Shown: positions 1 to 6,175 of the stretch, in pieces
Position numbering within the stretch: position 1 is the first letter of the stretch
How the letters are laid out: each line of letters begins with the position of its first letter
From: an uncultured Oscillospiraceae bacterium
GTDB taxonomy: Bacteria > Bacillota > Clostridia > Oscillospirales > Acutalibacteraceae
Assembly: GCA_900546735.1 (NCBI GenBank)
Contig: URDW01000113.1
Coordinates: 1-6,864 of the forward strand
Direction: 5' to 3'
Length of the DNA stretch: 6,864 bases
Made by a program: the position numbers and the translations under genes
Notes under the pieces: model-generated
What the model was told of the DNA's origin: nothing
What the model saw: only the letters and a program-made list of their open reading frames with translations
The model's database searches: none

Positions 1-31
1 GTCGGCAGCGTCAGATGTGTATAAGAGACAG
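1..31 (+). other. Residual Nextera/Tn5 sequencing adapter (artefact)
   Basis: These bases match the Illumina Nextera read-1 transposase adapter from its third base onward. They end with the 19-bp Tn5 mosaic end AGATGTGTATAAGAGACAG at 13-31. This is library-preparation sequence left on the contig end, not bacterial DNA, and it should not be read as a natural Tn5/IS50 end. The genome starts at 32, so the left boundary of the window is a fragmentation or assembly boundary. I recognised the adapter from memory, and the match is exact over all 31 bases. Confidence 0.97.
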
Positions 32-32
32 T

Positions 33-95
33 TTTAACTTCGGCCAGTCCATCTATCCGCTGCAGCGCAAATTCAGGTTTAAAAAATCTGTTTAA
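33..95 (+). CDS. Possible C-terminal tail of a truncated upstream gene (unknown product)
   Basis: Directly after the adapter there is an open frame of 20 codons ending in TAA at 93-95. It reads as a basic tail with FNFGQSIYPLQRKFRFKKSV at the end. Base composition supports coding: the first 45 or so bases are relatively GC-rich with codons such as GGC, CAG, CTG and CGC, and the sequence turns sharply AT-rich after the stop. A strong terminator follows about 90 nt downstream (188-231), as expected for the end of a transcription unit. The 5' part is missing because the contig ends here. The tail is too short to assign a family, and a chance open frame of this length cannot be excluded. Confidence 0.35.
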   Translation, partial: FNFGQSIYPLQRKFRFKKSV

Positions 96-187
96 CGTTT
101 ACAGTTGTTGTAAATTATCTGCTAAAACACAATACGCTTTTATATGTTAAATAATAGAAAAAAAGTTGCATAAAATACTAAAATCTT

Positions 188-231
188 GCAAAAAAGCAGA
201 CCGTTTTTGTAAAAATGGTCTGCTTTTTTGC
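188..231. terminator. Bidirectional intrinsic terminator upstream of the large gene
   Basis: Arms 188-202 and 217-231 are perfect 15-bp inverted complements. The 14-nt spacer can itself pair further (T-run 204-208 with A-run 211-215), giving an almost continuous hairpin. The GC-rich core GCAGACC/GGTCTGC is followed by six T on the + strand (224-229) and, by symmetry, by six T on the − strand (190-195). It therefore has the form of a terminator in both directions. It probably ends transcription from the truncated gene on the left and insulates the promoter at 333-362. Confidence 0.85.
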
Positions 232-332
232 TTTGTGTGACTGACTCTGCATGTTTTTGCACATTTATGTGTTTGGAAAGAAAAATTTCAAAAAGTTTAG
301 AATTTGTTAATATCTTATCAGCGCCTGTTTGC

Positions 333-362
333 TTGACGCTTGACCAATCTTTGGTGTAAAAT
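333..362 (+). promoter_or_regulatory. Predicted sigma-A-type promoter for the large secreted-protein gene
   Basis: A −35-like TTGACG (333-338) and a −10-like TAAAAT (357-362) are separated by 18 bp, close to the 17-bp optimum. Both differ from consensus by a single base. A second TTGACC lies at 340-345 but leaves only 11 bp to the same −10, so it is less likely to be used. The pair sits between the terminator at 188-231 and the gene, in AT-rich DNA. Transcription would start near 369, giving a leader of about 130 nt. This was read by eye and no expression evidence is available. Confidence 0.5.
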
Positions 363-434
363 AGAAACTGTAAAGAAATAAGTACAAAATTGTTTTCTGG
401 AAAGTGACTGGTTTTGTACAACATGTATGTCGGC

Positions 435-465
435 GGCGCACGGGCGGTGCGCCTTCGGCAGGCAC
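435..465 (+). promoter_or_regulatory. GC-rich hairpin region in the 5' leader
   Basis: In an otherwise AT-rich leader, 435-441 (GGCGCAC) and 447-453 (GTGCGCC) form a perfect 7-bp stem with a 5-nt loop. The second arm can alternatively pair downstream: GTGC 447-450 with GCAC 462-465, enclosing GCC/GGC 451-453 with 457-459. The two folds exclude each other. No T-run follows, so this is not a plain terminator. It could stabilise the mRNA or act in leader-mediated control, but a function is not shown by the sequence and it matches no riboswitch class that I recognise. Confidence 0.35.
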
Positions 466-485
466 TCTTTGCAAAATATTTAAGT

Positions 486-492
486 AAAGGAG
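486..492 (+). promoter_or_regulatory. Ribosome binding site that decides the start codon
   Basis: AAAGGAG at 486-492 is a strong Shine-Dalgarno match. Two in-frame ATGs follow, at 494 and at 500. The first lies only 1 nt from the site, which is too close for initiation. The second lies 7 nt away, which is the usual spacing. The ATG at 500 is therefore the start, and it gives a standard signal peptide beginning MRKTSKK. Confidence 0.85.
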
Positions 493-499
493 AATGCAA

Positions 500-3400
500 A
501 TGAGAAAAACCTCCAAAAAAGCGCTCAGCCTGCTTTTGGCGCTCGTTATGCTGCTGACCAGCCTGAGCGCCGGTTTTGCGGCACTGGCGGCCAGCACCGA
601 CCAGTACCAGGCACTGGCCACGGCGTTGAAAGCGGACGGCGTGCAAAACGCGGCCTGGCCGGGCAGCGCCAGTAACTACACCGTTACGATGAACGACCCG
701 ACCGGCGACATTGAAAAGGCCGCCGAGGCGTTTTGGTCGATCGTGCAGTCCGATGCGCGCAACTATACCAACTCGGGCCGCGGTGCCAACGGCAACTTGC
801 AGTCGCTGCGCAATGCCGTGGCCGCACAGCTGCAAAACGGGCAGTACGGCCTTACGCCTTCGGAGCTGGCGGTCGCCAACTCGGCGCTGAATGCGTTTAC
901 GGCATTTCAGGGCGGCGCGCACGAAGAGCACAGCGGCTTTTGGAGCACACCGGATCAGCCGCAGGCGCGCACCTATTATTTTAACCTGACGCGCGCCGGC
1001 GTGGCCGACCGTCTGCTGGCTTATGCCGATGTGGACGATGTGCCCGACACGCTGTATGGCGGTGTGCAGTACAGCTATTATCACCAAACCAACACGGCGG
1101 AAAGCGGTTTTGGCGGTTACGACCGCTACCGCTGGATCTCGCTGAACAGTTGGAACCGTGTGGAAACTGCAGCCGACACCGCCACCCCGGCGGCGCTGAA
1201 AGCGTTTGATGCGTTCGTTTCCGATCATCTGGATGACGATCTGGACGCTATGGAGCCAGAGGCGCTTGCCCAGCTTTGCACCGACATGCAGGCGCAGATC
1301 GACGCGATGGACGCCGTCGGCCTGTGGGGCAACGACACGGTCATAAACCACTTTTTCGACAAAGAGGCGATCGAGGTCTTCTATGCCAATGCACAGACGG
1401 CGCGCGACACGGCCTATGCCACCGATTACGCCACGCAGATCAAGGACTTGATGGATGCGAATGACCCGGCCGTTCTGGAACATGACGCGCTGACCGCCCT
1501 GCATTCGGATCTGATTGCTCTGCGCACCAGCCTGCTCGGCTGTACCGCCGACGCACAGGCGGCCGGTCTGGAAGCGGCCGGTACCACGATGGACGCGATC
1601 AATGCGTACATCGATCTGGTCAACGAAGAGATTGAAGTGGACGACCTGACAGGTTATAAAGCCACAGTGGACGCTGTGATCGACACGGTGCCCGACTTGG
1701 CCGCTGCCACAGACGATGCGCTGCTTGCCGCTTTGGCACAGGCGCAGACGCAGTGGGCATTGATCTCGGCTTGCACGCCCGGTGCAATCGAGCGTGTGTT
1801 CCCCGAGGGCACCGGCTATGTGACCGACTTTATTTACAACGTGCAGGTCGAAGTGGACGCCCGTGCATTGGCCGACGATGTGGCCGGTTTCGGCGCGTAT
1901 TTCGCCACCAAGCTGGTGACCGATCTGACCACGCTCGATACGACCACGCTGCTGAGCTGGCGCACCGACGACCGCGCTCAGTTCGAGGCGCTTTCGGCGT
2001 ATGAAGAAGAAGCGGTCGACCGTGTGTACGGTGACGGTTACTTTGCCTCTGTTGCTGCCTACATCGACTCGATTGATTCCACGCTGCAGGCGCGCGTGGA
2101 AGCGCAGATCGACGAGGCGGTCGACAATTACAACGAATATGGCCAGATCACGATCCTAAACTACAAAGACGTGCAGGCCGCGATCGGCGGGGTGGAAACC
2201 GCCATCATCGACACGATTGGCCTGACCGACGCGTACCAGCAGAAGTACGACACGTTCGCCGCCATGCTGGACGAGTACAACGAATTTGTGGCCACGAACG
2301 GCGCCTCCGGCTGGCTTGATGCACCGGATGTGGACTATCCCACCCGCACCACGCCGATGGCCGGCGACATGGCCCGCACGGCAGACGAGGCGTACGACGT
2401 TACGTCCGACAAGCTGCAAACTGTGATCGACGCGCTCGACGGCCTGATGCACGAGCAGGACTTTTCCGACCTGCTTAGTATGGATCAGGTGATCTCGCAG
2501 CTGATCAAAGGTGCGCTGCAAGATAATTTGTATACAGACGCCATGGTCAACACGCTGGTGACTACGGTGTATGGCATGCTGGTCGAAACGCTGAACGGCG
2601 TGGATTTGGGCAGCACCGTCAACACCCTGCTGAGTGTGCTTGGCTACGACACAGTTGTAGACGTGGCGCTGGAGCTGGACATTGCGCTTTATCCGAAAGA
2701 CGTGGCCGGCTATCTGAGCGACCAGTATCCGCAGGCCAAGGCCGCCATGCAGGCCGCCGGCACCAACTGGGACGCTTTTGACATGAACACCACCTGGGGC
2801 GTGACCGACCAAAACAGCTTTGTCATGGCGGTCAGCTACTCGCTGTGCGGCATTCAAAATGTGCTCAGCGCCGTGCTCACCAACAAGGCGCTGACCGGCG
2901 GCATTAAAATTGTTGGCGGCCTCGGCTCGGCCGACGCCCGCATCGAGCCCATGAATCTCTACAACAACGAGATTTTGCCGCTTTTGGAGCTGCTTGGCTG
3001 CGAAAACCTGACCCCCACTTCTACGTATAATACTTACCAGTGGTCGCAGGATCTGCTGCCGCCGATCCTCAACCCGCTGCTCGACTGGGTCAATAAGCTG
3101 GCCGACCAGCCCATCACCTATGTGCTCGATTTGCTGCCGAAGCTGGCGTACATGATGGAATTTGACATGATCGGCACGCATCTGCGCGGCATCCAGCTCA
3201 ACGGCAGCGTCAAAGTCGAGGCGCTGTGGGGCATCATCGAAGCGTATGAAATGGACATTGGCCAAACGGTGACGGACGCGCTCGGCGCCAACAACCTTTA
3301 CGGCATTTTGGCCGCCGTGCTGGCCGACACGCTGGACATTTCTGTTCTGAACGACATCAACAAGCTTTTGCCGATGATTCTGGGCATGGTCGCACCGGAT

Positions 3401-6001
3401 GCAACGCTGGCGCTGCCGACGATCGACCAAGCCTACCTGGCCAGCCTTGGCACCATGAACCTGGGCGTTTCCAGTGTGCGCTCCAGTGGCACCCGCAATG
3501 AATATGTGTCGGATCGGCCGGCCACCCTGCTGGCGCTGCTGCGCTATGTGCTGCCGATGCTCGGCGACAAAGATTTTATGGATTCGCTTCTTGCCCTGAT
3601 CGGCCAGCTGACCGGTTCTGAGATCGCCCTCAGCGACGATATTATGGGCATCCTGCAGGGGCTTGGCAACGACCCCGACAACGTCATCTGCGCCCTGACC
3701 GAGCTGTTTGTGCCGCAGACGTATGCCTCGAAAGAACTGAACTACCTGAAGACGCCTGTGCCGTCTTATGATGAGGAAGGCAACCCCATTCTGGACGAAC
3801 AGGGCGAACCCGTGCTGGTCAACCAGGCCATCAACGAAGTGACTTACTCCGAAGACTGGACAAAAGACCAGGCGCAGTTCATCGCCGACAATCTGGACGA
3901 CTTCATCAACAACATGATGATCATCCTGGGCGGCGCCGACATGCCGACCCTGGGCGGAATGATCCGCAGCTACATTGCCGACGACTTCTACACCAACGAA
4001 ACCATCAACAGCATCATCGCGCTGGTCATGGAACAGCTGGACGGCATCGGCATCGACCTGCTTCCGATCCTGCAAGACCTGCTCGGTGTGGATCTGAGTG
4101 ACTGGAAAGCCGCTGCGGCAAACCCGAACTACGACTGGGGCGTGCTGCCGGGCGACACCGAAACGTTCAAAGCGGGTCTGAAAGATGCGCTTAGCCCGTT
4201 TGCCCCGATCATGGCCACCCTGATGTCCGGCCAGAAAGACCTGACCATCCTGGGCACGGTCACCATGAAGAGTTACCCGGGCTACCGCAACGGTATTGCC
4301 CCGCTGCTCGAGGCGATCGGCTGCGAAAACGTGATGCCGGCTGACGAGTACGAAAAGCTGGCCGCCGATGGCACGTACGACCAGATGATCAGCGCCATCA
4401 TCGACCCGATCCTGGATCTGGTCGACCGTGTGTACGAGGCGCCGGTCGACACGCTGCTCGACATCCTGCCGAACGCGCTGTACTTCATCCAGTGCGGCAA
4501 CCTGCAGACCGCGGTTGAAAACGCGCTGCAGTCCGTGTTCGTGCTGCTCGACACCGTCCGCCCGATCTACAACCTCAGCTTTGACCTGAACCTTAACCTG
4601 CAGCAGATCGTGCTTGACCTGCTTGCCGACCTGGAGGTCAATGGCCAGAAGCTGAACCTGAAGATCCCGTTCCTGTCTGACTTCACCCAGCTTTGCGTGG
4701 GCACCGTGGCGGAGTATGACTCTGCCTCCGGCAAGACCGCCTACAAGCTGGTGGATGTGGACAAGGCCGACTTTGTCACAGTCCTGATGCGCAACATCGT
4801 GGATCTGATCTTCTATCAGGACAACATCAATACCATTGTGGATCTGGTCGGCAGCTATGCCAACATGAGTGCAGAGGACAAGGCCAGCCTGGCCGAGATC
4901 CTGGGCACGTTTGCCGAAATGTACAAAGAGGACAACGGCGTAGACAAGATCCTGAACGCTGTGTATGTCATCTACAAGGGCGTTTATGACGCCGGCGAAG
5001 GCGCAATCAGCGGCCTTGGCGATTTGAACGATCGCTGGAGCGCTGTGTTTGAAATGCTTTACAACAGCGGCAACCCGGTACTGGAAGAACTGGCGAAAAC
5101 GGCAGACGAACTGCTTGACTGGCTCACTTTCGGTTTCATCACCGGCGAAGGCATCGGCACGGCCGGCCTGATCGATTTCTTCGACCGCCTGTCTGCATTC
5201 TTTACAGGCAGAGTGACGGATGTTTCGATCAGCCAGACGGAAGCTGATATGTATCAGGGCACAACCATGACGCTGAGCCTGAGCTTTAAGCCGGTCACCG
5301 TGAAAAACACGAACGCTGCTTGGACAACGTCGGATGCTTCCATTGCAACGGTTGAAAACGGCGTTGTAACGGCAGTCGGCCCTGGTGATGCGGAAATCAC
5401 CGCCACCACGGAAGACGGCGGCTTGGTCGTAAGCTGCGTTGTTCGTGTGCGTGCCGACAAGACGGCTTTGAATGAAGCCATTGCATTTGTGGAAAGCACT
5501 GAACTTACAGAAGAGCAGGCTGCTGCGATTGAAACGACTCTGAACGCTGCAAAATATGTGCGTGACAGAGAGCTGGCAACGCAGGAAGATGTGGATTCTG
5601 TAACAGAAGTTCTGCTTGATGCGCTGAAGTCTCTGGATCTCGGCGGCTCGATCGAATCTGTTGTGATCACACAGAACGGCGAGGCCGTTGGCCAGGTCGT
5701 GTACCAGCAGGTGAAATGGTATAACCGCTGGAACAGCACGCCGGTCGAACTGGGCATCCAGATCAACGAAGGTGCAAATGTTCGCAGCATCACTTGGTCT
5801 TATGCCAACTGGTCTGTGGACGATCCGGAAGCCGACATCGAGGCTGCCGAAGACGGTATGACCGCACTGATCCGTGCGAAGAACTCCGTTGTCGGTGCGC
5901 ACACCTGCTGGATCCAGGTTACCGTGGAAGACGTTTACGGCAACAAGGTCACCTCTGATCCGGTGAAGGTCCGCTTCTACAATTACGATTGGCAGAAATA
6001 A
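500..6001 (+). CDS. Very large secreted Ig-like (Big_2) domain protein with duplicated helical module
   Basis: This is a 1,833-residue exported protein of unknown function. Start 500 is chosen over 494 by Shine-Dalgarno spacing. Residues 1-31 form a signal peptide: basic MRKTSKK, a leucine-rich core, and probable signal peptidase I cleavage after ALA (28-30). Residues about 32-215 are an aromatic-rich N-terminal region that I do not recognise. Residues about 220-630 are acidic, alanine-rich and predicted helical. Two diverged copies of a helical, leucine-rich module follow (about 635-1073 and 1124-1494), each with WGV, GCEN and D-L/I-L-P motifs. Residues 1572-1650 are a Big_2-type Ig-like domain (VSISQTEADMYQGTT start, SIATVENGVVTAVGPGDAEI core). 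Residues 1652-1713 are helical and resemble FIVAR-type spacers, and 1717-1833 is a beta-rich domain. No LPxTG, cell-wall repeat or C-terminal membrane anchor is visible, so it is released or held non-covalently. Big_2 domains are common in surface and adhesion proteins, so a surface structural or binding role is plausible but is inference. It is monocistronic, with its own promoter and terminator. Confidence 0.93.
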   Translation: MRKTSKKALSLLLALVMLLTSLSAGFAALAASTDQYQALATALKADGVQNAAWPGSASNYTVTMNDPTGDIEKAAEAFWSIVQSDARNYTNSGRGANGNLQSLRNAVAAQLQNGQYGLTPSELAVANSALNAFTAFQGGAHEEHSGFWSTPDQPQARTYYFNLTRAGVADRLLAYADVDDVPDTLYGGVQYSYYHQTNTAESGFGGYDRYRWISLNSWNRVETAADTATPAALKAFDAFVSDHLDDDLDAMEPEALAQLCTDMQAQIDAMDAVGLWGNDTVINHFFDKEAIEVFYANAQTARDTAYATDYATQIKDLMDANDPAVLEHDALTALHSDLIALRTSLLGCTADAQAAGLEAAGTTMDAINAYIDLVNEEIEVDDLTGYKATVDAVIDTVPDLAAATDDALLAALAQAQTQWALISACTPGAIERVFPEGTGYVTDFIYNVQVEVDARALADDVAGFGAYFATKLVTDLTTLDTTTLLSWRTDDRAQFEALSAYEEEAVDRVYGDGYFASVAAYIDSIDSTLQARVEAQIDEAVDNYNEYGQITILNYKDVQAAIGGVETAIIDTIGLTDAYQQKYDTFAAMLDEYNEFVATNGASGWLDAPDVDYPTRTTPMAGDMARTADEAYDVTSDKLQTVIDALDGLMHEQDFSDLLSMDQVISQLIKGALQDNLYTDAMVNTLVTTVYGMLVETLNGVDLGSTVNTLLSVLGYDTVVDVALELDIALYPKDVAGYLSDQYPQAKAAMQAAGTNWDAFDMNTTWGVTDQNSFVMAVSYSLCGIQNVLSAVLTNKALTGGIKIVGGLGSADARIEPMNLYNNEILPLLELLGCENLTPTSTYNTYQWSQDLLPPILNPLLDWVNKLADQPITYVLDLLPKLAYMMEFDMIGTHLRGIQLNGSVKVEALWGIIEAYEMDIGQTVTDALGANNLYGILAAVLADTLDISVLNDINKLLPMILGMVAPDATLALPTIDQAYLASLGTMNLGVSSVRSSGTRNEYVSDRPATLLALLRYVLPMLGDKDFMDSLLALIGQLTGSEIALSDDIMGILQGLGNDPDNVICALTELFVPQTYASKELNYLKTPVPSYDEEGNPILDEQGEPVLVNQAINEVTYSEDWTKDQAQFIADNLDDFINNMMIILGGADMPTLGGMIRSYIADDFYTNETINSIIALVMEQLDGIGIDLLPILQDLLGVDLSDWKAAAANPNYDWGVLPGDTETFKAGLKDALSPFAPIMATLMSGQKDLTILGTVTMKSYPGYRNGIAPLLEAIGCENVMPADEYEKLAADGTYDQMISAIIDPILDLVDRVYEAPVDTLLDILPNALYFIQCGNLQTAVENALQSVFVLLDTVRPIYNLSFDLNLNLQQIVLDLLADLEVNGQKLNLKIPFLSDFTQLCVGTVAEYDSASGKTAYKLVDVDKADFVTVLMRNIVDLIFYQDNINTIVDLVGSYANMSAEDKASLAEILGTFAEMYKEDNGVDKILNAVYVIYKGVYDAGEGAISGLGDLNDRWSAVFEMLYNSGNPVLEELAKTADELLDWLTFGFITGEGIGTAGLIDFFDRLSAFFTGRVTDVSISQTEADMYQGTTMTLSLSFKPVTVKNTNAAWTTSDASIATVENGVVTAVGPGDAEITATTEDGGLVVSCVVRVRADKTALNEAIAFVESTELTEEQAAAIETTLNAAKYVRDRELATQEDVDSVTEVLLDALKSLDLGGSIESVVITQNGEAVGQVVYQQVKWYNRWNSTPVELGIQINEGANVRSITWSYANWSVDDPEADIEAAEDGMTALIRAKNSVVGAHTCWIQVTVEDVYGNKVTSDPVKVRFYNYDWQK
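2402..3718 (+). repeat. Duplicated helical module, copy A (protein-level repeat, residues ~635-1073)
   Basis: This is the first copy of an internal duplication, detectable in protein but not as nucleotide identity. Landmarks in order are LYTDAMVN (677-684), WGV (766-768), PLLELLGCEN ending at 836, DLLP (877-880), and LLALLRYVLP (1010-1019) ahead of a leucine-rich helical stretch that ends near 1073. Relative to copy B it carries about 34 extra residues between the LGYD near 700 and WGV. It also carries extra sequence around 920-1000. Boundaries are approximate because they were set by eye. Confidence 0.75.
3869..4981 (+). repeat. Duplicated helical module, copy B (protein-level repeat, residues ~1124-1494)
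   Basis: This is the second copy of the module. Landmarks match copy A in the same order: FYTNETIN (1163-1170), WGV (1213-1215), PLLEAIGCEN ending at 1277, DILP (1321-1324), and VLMRNIVDLI (about 1428-1437). The offsets from copy A are 486, 447, 441, 444 and 416 residues. They are nearly constant in the middle and vary where one copy has an insertion. The cysteine in GCEN is kept in both copies. Codons here are strikingly GC-ending compared with the rest of the gene. Confidence 0.75.
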
Positions 6002-6016
6002 TCTGTCGTCTCCTTT

Positions 6017-6060
6017 CTAAAAAGCGCCCCTGCGGGAAACCGCGGGGGCGTCTTTTTTAG
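6017..6060 (+). terminator. Intrinsic terminator of the large secreted-protein gene
   Basis: The arms 6025-6035 and 6040-6050 form an 11-bp GC-rich stem with one G-T (G-U) wobble and a GAAA loop (6036-6039), a stable GNRA tetraloop. Six T follow (6053-6058). Flanking CTAAAAAG (6017-6024) and CTTTTTTAG (6052-6060) extend the symmetry, so it could also stop − strand transcription. The stem begins about 24 nt after the stop codon at 5999-6001. Confidence 0.93.
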
Positions 6061-6124
6061 AAAATATAGATGGAAGAGGGAAGAAAAAATGAAAGGCGAG
6101 CATGGATTGCCCAAATTTCTGCAT

Positions 6125-6160
6125 AAAAAACCCCAAGGTGCTTTGCAAAGCACCTTGGGG
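6125..6160 (-). terminator. Intrinsic terminator of the MATE transporter gene
   Basis: Positions 6131-6160 are a perfect 30-bp palindrome (arm CCCCAAGGTGCTTTG, 6131-6145). Read on the − strand it forms a hairpin followed by six T (complement of the A-run 6125-6130). It begins 15 nt beyond the TGA stop of the − strand gene (6176-6178), which is ideal placement. It lies about 70 nt from the terminator of the convergent gene, so each transcription unit has its own stop signal. Confidence 0.92.
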
Positions 6161-6175
6161 GTTCGTCGTTTTATA

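Noticed and set aside
13..31. Natural Tn5/IS50 transposon end
   Set aside because: The mosaic end is directly preceded by the rest of the Nextera adapter (1-12), which does not occur in natural elements.
98..114. Small dyad TTTACA-N5-TGTAAA just after the stop at 93-95
   Set aside because: It looks like an operator half-site pair, but it lies in AT-rich DNA where such dyads arise by chance. It is far upstream of the predicted promoter, with a strong terminator in between, and matches no regulator site I can name with confidence.
494..499. Start codon at 494 for the large gene
   Set aside because: It would leave only 1 nt between the Shine-Dalgarno site (486-492) and ATG. The ATG at 500 has normal 7-nt spacing and gives a clean basic signal-peptide N-terminus.
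140..1504. Antisense open frame of 454 codons covering the leader and the start of the large gene
   Set aside because: It lies in the same codon-on-codon phase as the previous one. Its protein has no recognisable domain and it runs against the promoter, Shine-Dalgarno site and signal peptide of the well-supported + strand gene.
2156..5902. Very long antisense open frame (1,248 codons, − strand) inside the large gene
   Set aside because: It is codon-on-codon with the sense gene and open only because TTA, CTA and TCA codons are avoided. The translation is rich in His, Gln, Arg and Val with no domain, signal or membrane segment, and no ribosome site was seen.
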